NCBI GenBank assembly: GCA_014803415.1
Contig: JAAVBZ010000045.1
Coordinates: 1 to 64,000 of the forward strand
Length of the DNA stretch: 64,000 nucleotides
Reading direction: 5' to 3'
Origin: Lachnospiraceae bacterium
GTDB taxonomy: Bacteria > Bacillota > Clostridia > Lachnospirales > Lachnospiraceae
Of the stretch, positions 9,532 to 19,992 are shown one piece after another; position 1 is the stretch's first letter, and every line of letters starts with the position of its first letter. The position numbers and the translations under genes were made by a program. The notes beneath the pieces are model-generated. The model had not been told where the DNA came from. It saw only the letters and a list, made by a program, of their open reading frames with translations, and made no database searches.

Positions 9532-10245
9532 ATGGAAAAAGAACGTTTAAATAAGTACATGGCATCATGCGGTATATGCTCAAGGAGAGATGCTGACAGG
9601 CTGATCGAAGAAGGCAGAGTCACTGTAAACGGAATAACGACCGTTATGGGTACCCGGGTAAGCGATCATGATAGGATAGAGGTAAATGGGAAGCTGCTTC
9701 ATGGCAAAAATGAAAAGGTGGTATTTGCTTATTATAAGCCGGTAGGAGTGACCTGTACCGAAAGAGATAAGTATGCGGATAAGAAAATTTCGGATATGGT
9801 AAAGTTTCCGGTCAGAGTGACTTATGCGGGACGGCTTGATAAGGATTCAGAAGGTCTTATTCTTCTTACTAATGACGGAGACTTAATTGATGCCATGATG
9901 CGGGGAAGGGCCGGGCATGAAAAAGAGTATATTGTTAAAGTAAATAAAGAGATAACAAATGAATTTCTGCATGATATGGCTTCAGGCGTCTATTTAAAAG
10001 AGCTGAATCTATCTACGAAACCTTGTAAAACAGAGAAAATAGGTAAGTTTACCTTTAAAATAGTGTTAACTCAAGGAGTCAATCGTCAGATCAGGAGGAT
10101 GGCAGGAGAACTGGGGTATCAGGTGAAGGCGATCAAAAGGATCAGAGTAGTAAATATTGAACTTGCAAATTTGAAGCCGGGTGAATTCAGAGAGATCAAA
10201 AACGGCGAGCTGCAGACGTTATACAGCAGCTGTTTGCAGAAATAA
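9532..10245 (+). CDS. Ribosomal pseudouridine synthase, RsuA/RluF family
   Basis: S4 domain RLNKYMASCGICSRRDADRLIEEGRVTVNG; catalytic AGRLDKDSEGLILLTNDG; GVNRQIRRM. Confidence 0.9.
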   Translation: MEKERLNKYMASCGICSRRDADRLIEEGRVTVNGITTVMGTRVSDHDRIEVNGKLLHGKNEKVVFAYYKPVGVTCTERDKYADKKISDMVKFPVRVTYAGRLDKDSEGLILLTNDGDLIDAMMRGRAGHEKEYIVKVNKEITNEFLHDMASGVYLKELNLSTKPCKTEKIGKFTFKIVLTQGVNRQIRRMAGELGYQVKAIKRIRVVNIELANLKPGEFREIKNGELQTLYSSCLQK

Positions 10246-10542
10246 TGTAATAATTTGGTAATATTTTAGTGAAAAGCACAAAATCTTGTGAAGACCGGTC
10301 ATAGATATTGTGGAAGAATAAAAAAGATGATTTATATAATATTTAACGTAATATTGAAAAATAAAGGATGAAATATAATAATCTGCAAAAAATATTAAAA
10401 AAAAACAGGTTTTATTGAATTAGGTCTTGAAGGGGATTAAAAGATATTTGACGGAAAACTTGCAAAACTTCCAGTCCCCAACCATGTTTATTCGGTTATA
10501 ATAGTAACAATTGGGATCATAAAGAAAAGGAATGAACTTAGT

Positions 10543-12510
10543 ATGGATGAATTAAGAGAAAAATATGAAGAACTGGTTCGAAAATTAAATGAAGCCTCAG
10601 AAGCTTACTATGGTGGTCAGGAAGAAATCATGTCCAATTATGAATGGGATGCCATGTTTGATGAAGCGGCAGCCCTGGAAGAACAGACCGGCTATATTCT
10701 GCCCGAAAGTCCCACGCAGAATACCGGTGTGGAGGAGAACAGCGGGGACAGGGAGCCTCACGAGTTTCCCGCATTGTCCCTTGCTAAGACAAAGCAGATT
10801 TCCGAACTCCAGAAATGGGCGGAAGACAGGCCCATCTGGCTGTCATGGAAGTTAGATGGATTAACATTGGTTTTAACTTATGATAATGGTAAGCTTGCCA
10901 AAATTGTAACCAGGGGAAATGGAAGTGTTGGAACCAATATTACTTATCTGAAAAATGTGATTTCGGGTTTCCCGCTGAAAATAAAGTATAAAGGTCACAT
11001 GGTAGTAAGGGGAGAAGCTACCATATCATATACGGACTTTGAGCTGATCAATGATACCATAGAAGATGATGATGAGAAGTATGCCAATCCCAGGAACCTG
11101 GCTTCAGGCACCTTAAGTCTGGACGATCCGGAAAAAGTAAAGGAACGCCGTGTTCACTTTAATGCATTTACACTTGTTCATCTGGATGATCCTTTAAAAT
11201 CATGGGGAGACAGAATGAATCTGCTGAAAGAAGAAGGCTTTACGGTAGTGGAAAGTGAAGCCGCTACTGCACAGACCCTTCCTTCTGTTATAGAAAAGTG
11301 GACAGAAAAAGTGGAAACCGGAAAAATGGACATCCCGGTGGATGGTCTGGTCATCTGTTTTGATGATACAGAATATGCAGCAACCGGCAATGTGACGGGA
11401 CATCATGCCACCAAGGCAGGATACGCTTTTAAATGGCAGGATGTATCGGCAAAATCCAGGCTTTCTTATGTGGAATGGTCCTGTGCGGCTTCCACGATTT
11501 CTCCTGTGGCGGTATTCGAGCCTGTTCAGCTGGAAGGAACTACAGTTTCAAGAGCTTCCTTATGTAATATCAGTGAGATGGAACGACTGGGAATCGGCAA
11601 AACCTGCACACTTGAAGTTATTAAGGCCAATAAGATCATTCCCAAGTGTATAGCTGTAACAGAGGCGGAAGGAGAATTTGAAGTACCGAAGATATGTCCG
11701 GTTTGCGGTGCGGCTACGGAAATACACATCAGTGCAAAGAGCAATACCAAAACACTGCATTGTACCAATCCGGAATGCAGTGCAAAACATGTAAAGAAAT
11801 TTACAAGGTTTGTCAGCAAATCGGGCATGGATATTGATGGACTCTCTATACAAACCATGTTAAAATTTATGAATGAGGGATTTATCTCAAAGTTTGCCGA
11901 TATTTATCATCTTTCAGAACATGCCGATGTAATTATGGAAATGGAAGGATTTGGAAAGAAGTCCTGTGACAATATGATGCGTGCCATTGAAAAGAGCAGG
12001 AAGGTACATCCGGTGAATTTTGTTTATGCATTGTGCATTCCCATGTTTGGCATCGATGCCGCTAAAAAAATAATGGCTGTTATTGGATTCGATGGTTTTC
12101 TTGAAAGATTAAAAGACGGAACCGGATTTGAAGATATAGAGGGTATCGGTCCCGAAAAATCAGGTTCGGCTATAGAATGGTACGAAAATCCAAAGAACCG
12201 GGACTCTTTAGAGGCTTTACTTAAGGAAGTAGAAATTGAAAAGGTAAATCTGACGGTAGCAGCCGGGGGAAAATGTGAAGGACTTACCTTTGTCATTACA
12301 GGAGATGTGCACTATTATAAAAATAGGGATGAATTTAAAGCCTATGTAGAAGCATCAGGCGGTAAGGTGACGGGAAGTGTTACTTCCAAAACAAATTATC
12401 TGGTAAATAATGATGTGGATTCCACATCTTCCAAAAACCGTAAGGCCAAGGAACTGGGAGTTCCTATTATTTCCGAAGATGAATTCGTGGAGAAGTTCGG
12501 AACGAAATAA
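10543..12510 (+). CDS. ligA: NAD-dependent DNA ligase
   Basis: Ia domain AYYGGQEEIMSNYEWDAMFDE; WKLDGLTLVL motif I; Cys4 CPVCG...CTNPECSAKH; HhH; C-terminal BRCT KCEGLTFVITGDVHYYKNRDEFKAYVEASGGKVTGSVTSKTNYLV. Confidence 0.9.
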   Translation: MDELREKYEELVRKLNEASEAYYGGQEEIMSNYEWDAMFDEAAALEEQTGYILPESPTQNTGVEENSGDREPHEFPALSLAKTKQISELQKWAEDRPIWLSWKLDGLTLVLTYDNGKLAKIVTRGNGSVGTNITYLKNVISGFPLKIKYKGHMVVRGEATISYTDFELINDTIEDDDEKYANPRNLASGTLSLDDPEKVKERRVHFNAFTLVHLDDPLKSWGDRMNLLKEEGFTVVESEAATAQTLPSVIEKWTEKVETGKMDIPVDGLVICFDDTEYAATGNVTGHHATKAGYAFKWQDVSAKSRLSYVEWSCAASTISPVAVFEPVQLEGTTVSRASLCNISEMERLGIGKTCTLEVIKANKIIPKCIAVTEAEGEFEVPKICPVCGAATEIHISAKSNTKTLHCTNPECSAKHVKKFTRFVSKSGMDIDGLSIQTMLKFMNEGFISKFADIYHLSEHADVIMEMEGFGKKSCDNMMRAIEKSRKVHPVNFVYALCIPMFGIDAAKKIMAVIGFDGFLERLKDGTGFEDIEGIGPEKSGSAIEWYENPKNRDSLEALLKEVEIEKVNLTVAAGGKCEGLTFVITGDVHYYKNRDEFKAYVEASGGKVTGSVTSKTNYLVNNDVDSTSSKNRKAKELGVPIISEDEFVEKFGTK

Positions 12511-12542
12511 ATTAATAATAAAAGGAATGGAGCAGATAAACT

Positions 12543-13448
12543 ATGCCTATTAAAGTACAAAGTGATTTGCCGGCAAAAGGAATACTGGAAAATGAAAATA
12601 TATTCGTCATGGATGAGAACAGGGCGATGCATCAGGATATCAGACCTTTGGAGATCTGTATTTTAAACCTGATGCCGGTAAAGGAGGATACGGAGCTTCA
12701 GCTTTTAAGGGCACTTTCCAATACTCCTCTGCACATTGATGTGTCCTTTATGAAGATGAACAGTCATGTTTCCTTGAATACGCCGATCCAGCATCTGAAC
12801 AGATTCTACAATACATTTGACGAATTGAAGGATAATAAATATGACGGACTCATTATTACAGGAGCGCCGGTGGAACAGATTCCTTTTGAGGAAGTGGATT
12901 ACTGGCATGAACTTTGTGAAATCATGGACTGGAGCATAACACATGTTACGTCTACATTCCATATCTGTTGGGGAGCGCAGGCAGGACTATACTATCATTT
13001 TGGACTTGATAAGATCCTGCTGCCTCAGAAATTGTTTGGGGTATATAAACATAAAGTCATGAATCGAAAGATTCCCTTAGTGAGAGGTTTTGATGATTAT
13101 TTTATGATCCCCCACAGCCGCCATACGGCAGTAAGCTCTGAGGATATTCATAACTGTAAGGAATTGACAGTTTTAGCGGAATCGGATGAAGCAGGAGTGC
13201 TTTTATGTATGACAGAAGGCGGAAAGCAGATCTTTGTCATGGGACACCCGGAATATGACAGATATACCCTTCATAATGAATATGAGCGTGATAAAAATAA
13301 GGGATTGGAAATCCAGATGCCTAAAAATTATTATCCCAATGATGATGATACAAAAAGACCGGATCTGCAGTGGCGTTCACACAGTAATAACCTGTATTCC
13401 AACTGGCTGAATTATTACGTATATCAGGTAACGCCGTATGAGTTGTAA
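12543..13448 (+). CDS. metA: Homoserine O-acyltransferase (MetA family)
   Basis: [74 protein letters not shown]. Confidence 0.95.
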   Translation: MPIKVQSDLPAKGILENENIFVMDENRAMHQDIRPLEICILNLMPVKEDTELQLLRALSNTPLHIDVSFMKMNSHVSLNTPIQHLNRFYNTFDELKDNKYDGLIITGAPVEQIPFEEVDYWHELCEIMDWSITHVTSTFHICWGAQAGLYYHFGLDKILLPQKLFGVYKHKVMNRKIPLVRGFDDYFMIPHSRHTAVSSEDIHNCKELTVLAESDEAGVLLCMTEGGKQIFVMGHPEYDRYTLHNEYERDKNKGLEIQMPKNYYPNDDDTKRPDLQWRSHSNNLYSNWLNYYVYQVTPYEL

Positions 13449-13480
13449 AAATTAAAAGGATCATTAAAATATAGTTTACG

Positions 13481-13514
13481 AAAAAGCAATACTGTTTTGG
13501 GTATTGCTTTTTTT
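13481..13514 (+). terminator. Rho-independent terminator after metA
   Basis: aaaaagcaatactgttttgggtattgcttttttt. Confidence 0.85.
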
Positions 13515-13651
13515 AACGAACAGTGAAATGTGACAGAAAAGTATATTTATGACAGTTTACACTCATTTTTCTCTTTGTTAAAATGGAGGCAGGCTGACTG
13601 ATGTTGAACAAAAAATTTATTATAGGATTAAAGCAAGAAGGAGGCAACGGT

Positions 13652-14890
13652 ATGGATTTTCATTTTGACGGTTCTATTTCAAGAGAGGTATTGAACAACT
13701 ATCTTTCCCATGCAATTACGCATACAGGAGTTGGACAAGATTGCTATGCGCCCAGTCGGACATTTGAGGATGATCTTCGAATGTTTAAAAATGAGGGAGC
13801 TAAATTTATCGGAAGGGCGGCTTTTGCCTGGAGTAAGACCAATGAAGAGGAACACTTTAAAGTAGCGAAAGAGCGTGCACAGCGTGCTCATGAAGTGGAT
13901 CCGGACTTTATTTTGCAGGCTTGTGTTTTTGAGTGTATCTTGAAATCATTTATTGATACAGTACCGATTCCGGCATGGGTATTTGAAGCTTTTGAACAGC
14001 CCGTAGAAGAAAGATGTTTTTCTTATGAAAAGATGCTGAATCCCAGAGGCCTTTATGTGAATCACTGGGGAAAGGATTGTTCCGTACAGGATATTACGCA
14101 GCTGGAAAGTCGTATGTGGATCTATTACAGAGCCTGTTCCTACATCAGTGCAGGATATGAAGGGATTCATTTCGGGCAGGTGCATCTGATCGGAGGTGCA
14201 GATGAAGGATTCCGTTACTGGAAACAGATCATGACTATGATACGGGATTTTGCATCTAAGAATGCCCGTCGCCACTATGTGCTCTGTGATGCGCATACAC
14301 ATGGAATAGAAGTGGATGGGGAGATGCTGTTTGATTATAATGCATGGCCTATCCGCTTAAAGGAAATATTGGATCATCCTATGGAATCTATTGTGGAAGA
14401 AGGATATTATGACAGCATTTTCGGCAGGAGCAAGGGTGGTAAGTCTCCCAGTGGCTGGACGGCGGAAAGCATGCCTTTTATTGTAGAACTGGATAATTTC
14501 GGAAGAAGCAGTTTCAGGGGAGTTGCAGATCATTTCAGTCATTTTAACTGGGGATATGATGAGATTACCTGGTTTTCCCTGCAGACCGATGAATACAGAC
14601 ACAGGTTCCTGAAATACTTGTGGCGCTGGGTCAGAGACAGATATCCGGAAGGCTGGGTGGAAATGCCTTCCCGCCGCTGTCTGACGGAAGAGATTCCATT
14701 TATATGGGACAATCCGGATGTAGATTGGCTTGAGAAAGTAAAAGAAGATGAATTCCTAAAATATGAGATAACCAAGGATAACAGAGCTATTATACGACGC
14801 AGCTATTACAGTGCCAATAGAAGAAGTGACGCCTGTCCCTTTGGATATGGGGATGAGGATGTGATCAGAGAATGTTTTGCAAACCCGTAA
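13652..14890 (+). CDS. Conserved hypothetical protein, possibly glycoside-hydrolase-like, adjacent to a decayed glycosidase gene
   Basis: RBS aaggaggcaacggt precedes the ATG at 13652; the ORF-track start at 13601 lacks an RBS. Rich in Trp/His/Asp. Confidence 0.6.
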   Translation: MDFHFDGSISREVLNNYLSHAITHTGVGQDCYAPSRTFEDDLRMFKNEGAKFIGRAAFAWSKTNEEEHFKVAKERAQRAHEVDPDFILQACVFECILKSFIDTVPIPAWVFEAFEQPVEERCFSYEKMLNPRGLYVNHWGKDCSVQDITQLESRMWIYYRACSYISAGYEGIHFGQVHLIGGADEGFRYWKQIMTMIRDFASKNARRHYVLCDAHTHGIEVDGEMLFDYNAWPIRLKEILDHPMESIVEEGYYDSIFGRSKGGKSPSGWTAESMPFIVELDNFGRSSFRGVADHFSHFNWGYDEITWFSLQTDEYRHRFLKYLWRWVRDRYPEGWVEMPSRRCLTEEIPFIWDNPDVDWLEKVKEDEFLKYEITKDNRAIIRRSYYSANRRSDACPFGYGDEDVIRECFANP

Positions 14891-14908
14891 ATACCAGGAG
14901 GAATAGGA

Positions 14909-16931
14909 TTGACAAAATCAAATCAAATTATAGATTGTATTTTTAATGAAGCTGAATCTTTAAAAAAGCTGGCTAAAGATGCTGTATTTACCCGTAAGAT
15001 CTGTAAAGAGCATCCGGGTGGTATGGGAGGTCCTATCATGGGGGATTATCCCAGGATCACTTCCAAAACTACCAAGGCAGCCCTTTGGGGAGGCGGGGAA
15101 AATCTTACACTAAGCCTTTTAAAGACCGATGTTATAGACCGCCGTTATGTGGACAAAGATCATTTTACCATGAAGGATCTGATAGAAGCGGCGTATTCCG
15201 AAAAGAATAAAGACCTGAATGATATGCCGTTAGCAGGCATGACAAGACCGCCTTTTGCAGTGCAGCATATGAAGAACGGAATGGTTACGGTAAGCCTCGA
15301 AAAAGACCAGCAGAAAATGGAGGTCCGCTATCTGATGAGCATGGTAAAGAATGTTACTGCCATGGAAGTGGATTATGAAAAGCTGGAGGGGCCTTTGGCA
15401 TTTCGGCTATACCGTAATCTGGATCAGGAACACCGTTGTTATGAGAACGAAGACGGAACTTATAAAAAATTCGTGGTGTATACGCCGGCTGACGGTGATG
15501 TACTGGTAGAATATTATGATTTTGAAGCAGACAAAGATATTAACGGACATTTTGAACCGCCTACCTGCGATCAGGAAGGCAGATTTTTCTGGATTCATCA
15601 GGTCTTTCCGGCAGAAAAGACATTTCCGGAAGGCTTCCGGTATGTAATGATGAGTCTGGTATCGGGAGAGGACGCAGAATTGGTATGTTATGATCTGGCC
15701 CAAAATCTGGGATCTGCTCCGCATATTCCCAGAGATGGACAGGGAGTTTTGAAAGTGCCGGGTATTCGTACAACGACCCATTCGGAAATCTTTGAAATGA
15801 TGGCACAAAACTATTCCTATGTTGCTGCGGCACCGGGGGTTGTGGCGGAAGCAAAACTGGGAGAAAAGGGATCGAGAAAGATTAGGATCTATATGGCAAT
15901 TGTAACTGTCAACGAAACAGAAGACTATATGGAACGGGCGAAAGAGCTGCTTTTGGAAGCTGAGAAGCAGGGCTTTGAAGGACTGGCGGTGGAAAACCAG
16001 AACTGGTATGATGCTTTCGTAATCAGTATGAGCCCAAGAGACAGTGACCGAAGCTTCTGACACTGTCAGAGTCCCTGGTACATGGAGAATAACTGTCTGG
16101 ACTTTACTATGGAAGTTCCGGCACAGATCATGAAAGTTGTATGGAATTTCTGGGATTATACAGGCGACGAAGAATATCTGAAAAATACTGCTTATCCACT
16201 TTTAAAAGATTTGGCCGTTTTTTATGAAGCATTTGCCAGACGAGGCTGGGATGGTAAACAGTTTAATTTAGAACCTGTGGTGGAAACGGAAAGCTACGGT
16301 ATTTCATATCAGCTGAAATATACGAGAAATACCACAGGCGCTCTCAGCATGTTCAAATGGACCTTAAAAACAGCTGCAGAAGCGGCAGAATATCTTGGAG
16401 TGGATGCGCAGGCCGCTGCCGGTTGGCTGGAAGTTGCAGGACGGCTGGTACCTTATCCTACGTTTTTGGTAGGCTCTGGTCCGGTCATTGGCGGAAATGA
16501 ATATAATCTGGACAGTCCACAGGAAATTAAGGACATGATGATCCGAATGGGAGATGTACTTGGAAACGCGCGTAACTGGGAGCCATATGTGCTTTTGGGG
16601 ACCTCAAAAGATTATATTCCGCGTTCCTATGGAAAGGGAGCCGTTAAGATTGAAAATTATGAAATGCTGGCGAAGGACCTGAAAAAAGCACCGGAAAGAC
16701 TGATGAACAGCAGAAGCGGAAGAATCCATCTGTTTCCTGCACTGCCGGACTGGACATGCACCGCATTTAAGGATTCCCTGCAGAGTTATGAATCCATGGC
16801 TTGGCAAAAAAGTGGCGGTTATGGATCTTACGAACGGAGAAGTGATCCCGGCAATAATCGATAACACAAACGGAGAATGTATTGTGTTCCAGGCGGAAAA
16901 GGGACATGTATACAGTATTGATGTATTGTAA
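14909..16931 (+). pseudogene. Decayed GH95-like glycoside hydrolase
   Basis: ORF 14909-16060 (N-terminal region) ends in a stop; ORF 16082-16864 continues with (alpha/alpha)6-like sequence and SRSGRIHLFPALPDW; the C-terminus continues in another frame (VMNPWLGKKVAVMDLTNGEVIPAIIDNTNGECIVFQAEKGHVYSIDVL*). Confidence 0.75.
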
Positions 16932-17005
16932 TATTCTATATCTAAACATTTAGAAGATAATTCATTGACAAGGCTGTACAACGATTTTTATAATAAAGTC
17001 AGAAT

Positions 17006-17177
17006 ATGAAAGATATTATAGAAGGATATGATCATGAGATATCACTGTCGGATATTGCAAATTACGGCAGGCTGAGTGGAAATTCCATCTGCAATCCATT
17101 TGGAATGTCAGCTATTCAGGATTTTTAAGAATAGACTGAATATGACACCTGAGCAGTTGTTTCAGAGATATTATTAA
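17006..17177 (+). pseudogene. AraC-family regulator C-terminal HTH remnant
   Basis: MKDIIEGYDHEISLSDIANYGRLSGNSICNPFGMSAIQDF* followed in another frame by FKNRLNMTPEQLFQRYY*. Confidence 0.6.
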
Positions 17178-17197
17178 TAAGAAGGAGGAAGTCAGCA

Positions 17198-17701
17198 ATG
17201 AATGTAATAGAAGCAATTGAAAAAAGAAGAAGCATCCGCCTGTATGAGGACAGAGCAGTAGAGCTGGAGAAACTGCATCAGGTATTGGAAGCCATGCGTC
17301 TGGCACCGTCAGCGGTCAATGCGCAGAAATGGAAATTTTTTGCAGTTTCAGATCCTGTGGTTAAGGAAAAAATAGCTTCGGTCTGTATGGGAGGACCGAA
17401 GTGGCTGAAAGATGCTCCCGTCATTTTGATCGCAGCAGGATATGGATCCGGGATTATGACCTGCGGACATGATGCCAGCAGTGTGGATCTTACGATCCCC
17501 ATGTCATTTGCAACTCTGCGGGCAACGGAACTGGGACTTGGTACCTGTCTGATCGCAAGCTTTCATCAGGAGGAGATCTGTGAAATCCTGGGACTTGATG
17601 ATACCTGGCGTATACCGCTTATTTCACCCTTGGGTTATCCGGCAGAGCATCCGGACGCACGTCCACGTAAGGAGGCAGAAGAAGTAGAATGTCTGATTTA
17701 A
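17198..17701 (+). CDS. Nitroreductase family protein
   Basis: MNVIEAIEKRRSIRLYEDRAVELEKLHQVLEAMRLAPSAVNAQKWKFFAV; C-terminal LGYPAEHPDARPRK. Confidence 0.9.
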   Translation: MNVIEAIEKRRSIRLYEDRAVELEKLHQVLEAMRLAPSAVNAQKWKFFAVSDPVVKEKIASVCMGGPKWLKDAPVILIAAGYGSGIMTCGHDASSVDLTIPMSFATLRATELGLGTCLIASFHQEEICEILGLDDTWRIPLISPLGYPAEHPDARPRKEAEEVECLI

Positions 17702-18414
17702 ATCGAGTTGTTTTAATTACCGGTGCAGATCGGGGACTGGGATTTGCCCTGACAAAAGATTTTTTAAACAGAGGAGATACCGTATTCGCCGGACAATATA
17801 TGGAAGAATGGCAGGAGCTGAAAGAGCTGCAAAGGCAGTTTGAAGGAAAATTGTATCTGGTTCCGTTGGATATTTCAGACAGGGATTCCATAAAAAATGC
17901 TTATAAACTTGTAGCCGGCCAGACAGATCATGTAGATATTTTAGTCAATAACGCGGGTATTTCAGGTAAATTCTCTAATATTGTGGATGAGGAAAGCGTA
18001 CTGGACGGTGTGAGAGTTTTTAAAACCAACTGCATGGGACCGCTTACTATGGTGCGCACCTTCTTTCCGTTACTGAACAAAAAAGATGCGCTGAAAAGAT
18101 TGTGCTTTGTATCATCCGAAGCCGGCAGTATCAGCGTATGCCACAGAGAGGATGGTTTTCCATATACAATGTCCAAAGCAGGACTGAATATGACGGTCAG
18201 ACTCTTGTTTGAAGAGCTTTATCAAGAAGGTTTTACTTTCCGATTATATCATCCCGGCTGGATGCGGACTTATATGCAGGGAACCAAAAGCACTATGGGA
18301 AAAATAGAACCGGAGGAATCTTCTGCAAAAGCAATGGTCTTTTTTTCCGAGCCTCAAAAACATGAGGACGTGTTGCGTTTAATTGATAATGAAGGTACCG
18401 TGTGGCCGTTTTAG
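17689..18414 (+). CDS. Short-chain dehydrogenase/reductase
   Basis: LITGADRGLGFALTKDFLNRG; LVNNAGISG; YTMSK active site. Confidence 0.9.
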   Translation: MSDLNRVVLITGADRGLGFALTKDFLNRGDTVFAGQYMEEWQELKELQRQFEGKLYLVPLDISDRDSIKNAYKLVAGQTDHVDILVNNAGISGKFSNIVDEESVLDGVRVFKTNCMGPLTMVRTFFPLLNKKDALKRLCFVSSEAGSISVCHREDGFPYTMSKAGLNMTVRLLFEELYQEGFTFRLYHPGWMRTYMQGTKSTMGKIEPEESSAKAMVFFSEPQKHEDVLRLIDNEGTVWPF

Positions 18415-18425
18415 GAGGAAAAGAA

Positions 18426-18974
18426 ATGAAATACAGCGTGATCACAGCAGGGGCTGAAAATGAGTATATGAAACAGCTGACGGCTGTGCTAAAAGAAGAT
18501 GGACATCAGGTTTCTGCACAGAGAGATAAAGCGGATATGCTGATATTTGCTATTGATCCTTCCGAATGTGACGGAAACGATTATGAGAAATTTCTTGAAA
18601 ATTATGAAATATACAGTATGGGGCTGGTACGTACGGTAAACGAAGTACTGCCTTTTCTTAAGGAGAGCAGTATCAAGCGTTTATGTTTTTTGACAACGCT
18701 TTCTTCCGGTATTAATAATGTTTCCTCAAAGGATCACTGGGAGCGTATCATCGGGGCATCCTGCAATATGGCTATCCGTACTTTTTTCAATCATTATAGC
18801 AGGGAGGGTTATACCTTCCGGGTATTTGGAGTGAATGATTTTTCGGAAGATTCCGCATCCAGAGCAGCAGAATATTTCCTGCAGAATCGGAGCCTGGAAG
18901 AGGAATCCGACCTGCATTCGGATGAAAAACGTCTGGTCATGCGGGACCGCTATGAAAGAGAATATGCCTGGTGA
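18426..18974 (+). CDS. Degenerate SDR-like paralogue without recognisable catalytic residues
   Basis: Aligns by eye with the preceding SDR (IKRLCFLTTLSSGI... versus LKRLCFVSSEAGSI...) but lacks YxxxK. RBS taggaggaaaagaa before ATG 18426. Confidence 0.65.
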   Translation: MKYSVITAGAENEYMKQLTAVLKEDGHQVSAQRDKADMLIFAIDPSECDGNDYEKFLENYEIYSMGLVRTVNEVLPFLKESSIKRLCFLTTLSSGINNVSSKDHWERIIGASCNMAIRTFFNHYSREGYTFRVFGVNDFSEDSASRAAEYFLQNRSLEEESDLHSDEKRLVMRDRYEREYAW

Positions 18975-19064
18975 GCTTTAAGCGGAGAAGAACGGTTCTA
19001 AAAGATCTAATTTCAGTCTGGTCAATGCCTGAAGAATCTCTTCGTCAGAGGGTATGTGTCCCTT

Positions 19065-19491
19065 TCATAAAGTCAGCCCAAAGAGCTTTTGCCCTTTGAA
19101 GCCTATCTTATTCTTTGGGAGTTTTGCGACAGTTTCTTCAAACAAATTCCAGAGTGGAAGCGTGACCCGAAATGAAAAGAGTATGATCGTCGATAGAGTG
19201 ATTCTGATCGAGCAGCATACCTGCCCACCCGCCGCCTCGCTGGAAAGTGCCGGGTCTTCTGTTATTGGGCATTTTTTCATCAAATATCTGACAACGATCC
19301 ATCTGTGCGTCCAGATTCAGAGCACCAGGTTGATCCAATCTGACACGGATACATAAAACCTGTGCCGGATGACTGATAAACATTTCTCTTTTGTAGGTGA
19401 CGCCGTTTTTGGTATGAGTCAGGGTGTAAACACCGGTCATAAGATCCAGACTGGAATGGTAAGCAGCTGCATCCTTTCGGAGAGTACACAT
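19065..19491 (-). pseudogene. GH95-like glycosidase N-terminal fragment
   Basis: YHSSLDLMTGVYTLTHTKNGVTYKREMFISHPAQVLCIRVRLDQPGALNLDAQMDRCQIFDEKMPNNRRPGTFQRGGGWAGMLL; frame broken near 19140. Confidence 0.6.
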
Positions 19492-19495
19492 TCTG

Positions 19496-19826
19496 TCATA
19501 ATCTGTTTTCTTCCTTATGATAAACGATTAATTTTAAATGAGTGGCACTTAAAATTGCCATCGCAATAATTATGATCTGAGCCGTATAGATAGGCCACGC
19601 TGCACCGGCAGGTTGTCCGGAGATTTTTTGAAGCAGGTGGCCTGTTAGTGTGCTGATCAGGGAAAACGGCAGCATAGCAAGGCTTTTACATACAATGTGA
19701 TGTACTTTTTCCCTGGTTTTACAATTTCCAAAAGATGAGTCTGGTAACCCATATAGCCGCTCTTGGAAAAACCGATCATAAATACGACAATATCAGCCGA
19801 AAAGTGATGAGCGAATATATCAAACA
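19496..19826 (-). pseudogene. C-terminal remnant of an MFS-type transporter, two frames
   Basis: DIFAHHFSADIVVFMIGFSKSGYMGYQTHLLEIVKPGKKYITLYVKAL then, frame-shifted, AMLPFSLISTLTGHLLQKISGQPAGAAWPIYTAQIIIIAMAILSATHLKLIVYHKEENRL*. Confidence 0.5.
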
Positions 19827-19992
19827 ATGCCAGTGTTTACGGACTTTTCAATGAATATCAAGAAATTGACAAAGAATAATAGGAAAAAAGTCTTATTTGA
19901 TATACTATATACAAAAGCAAAGAGATGTGATACGATAAATCTAAATTGGAAATGAAAGACAGGCGGACAAGCCATATAAGAAGGAGGGTTAT

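Noticed and set aside
10246-10542. AT-rich 300-bp gap before the ligase gene
   Set aside because: Contains a plausible -10 TATAAT but no matching -35, repeat or conserved structure that I could support.
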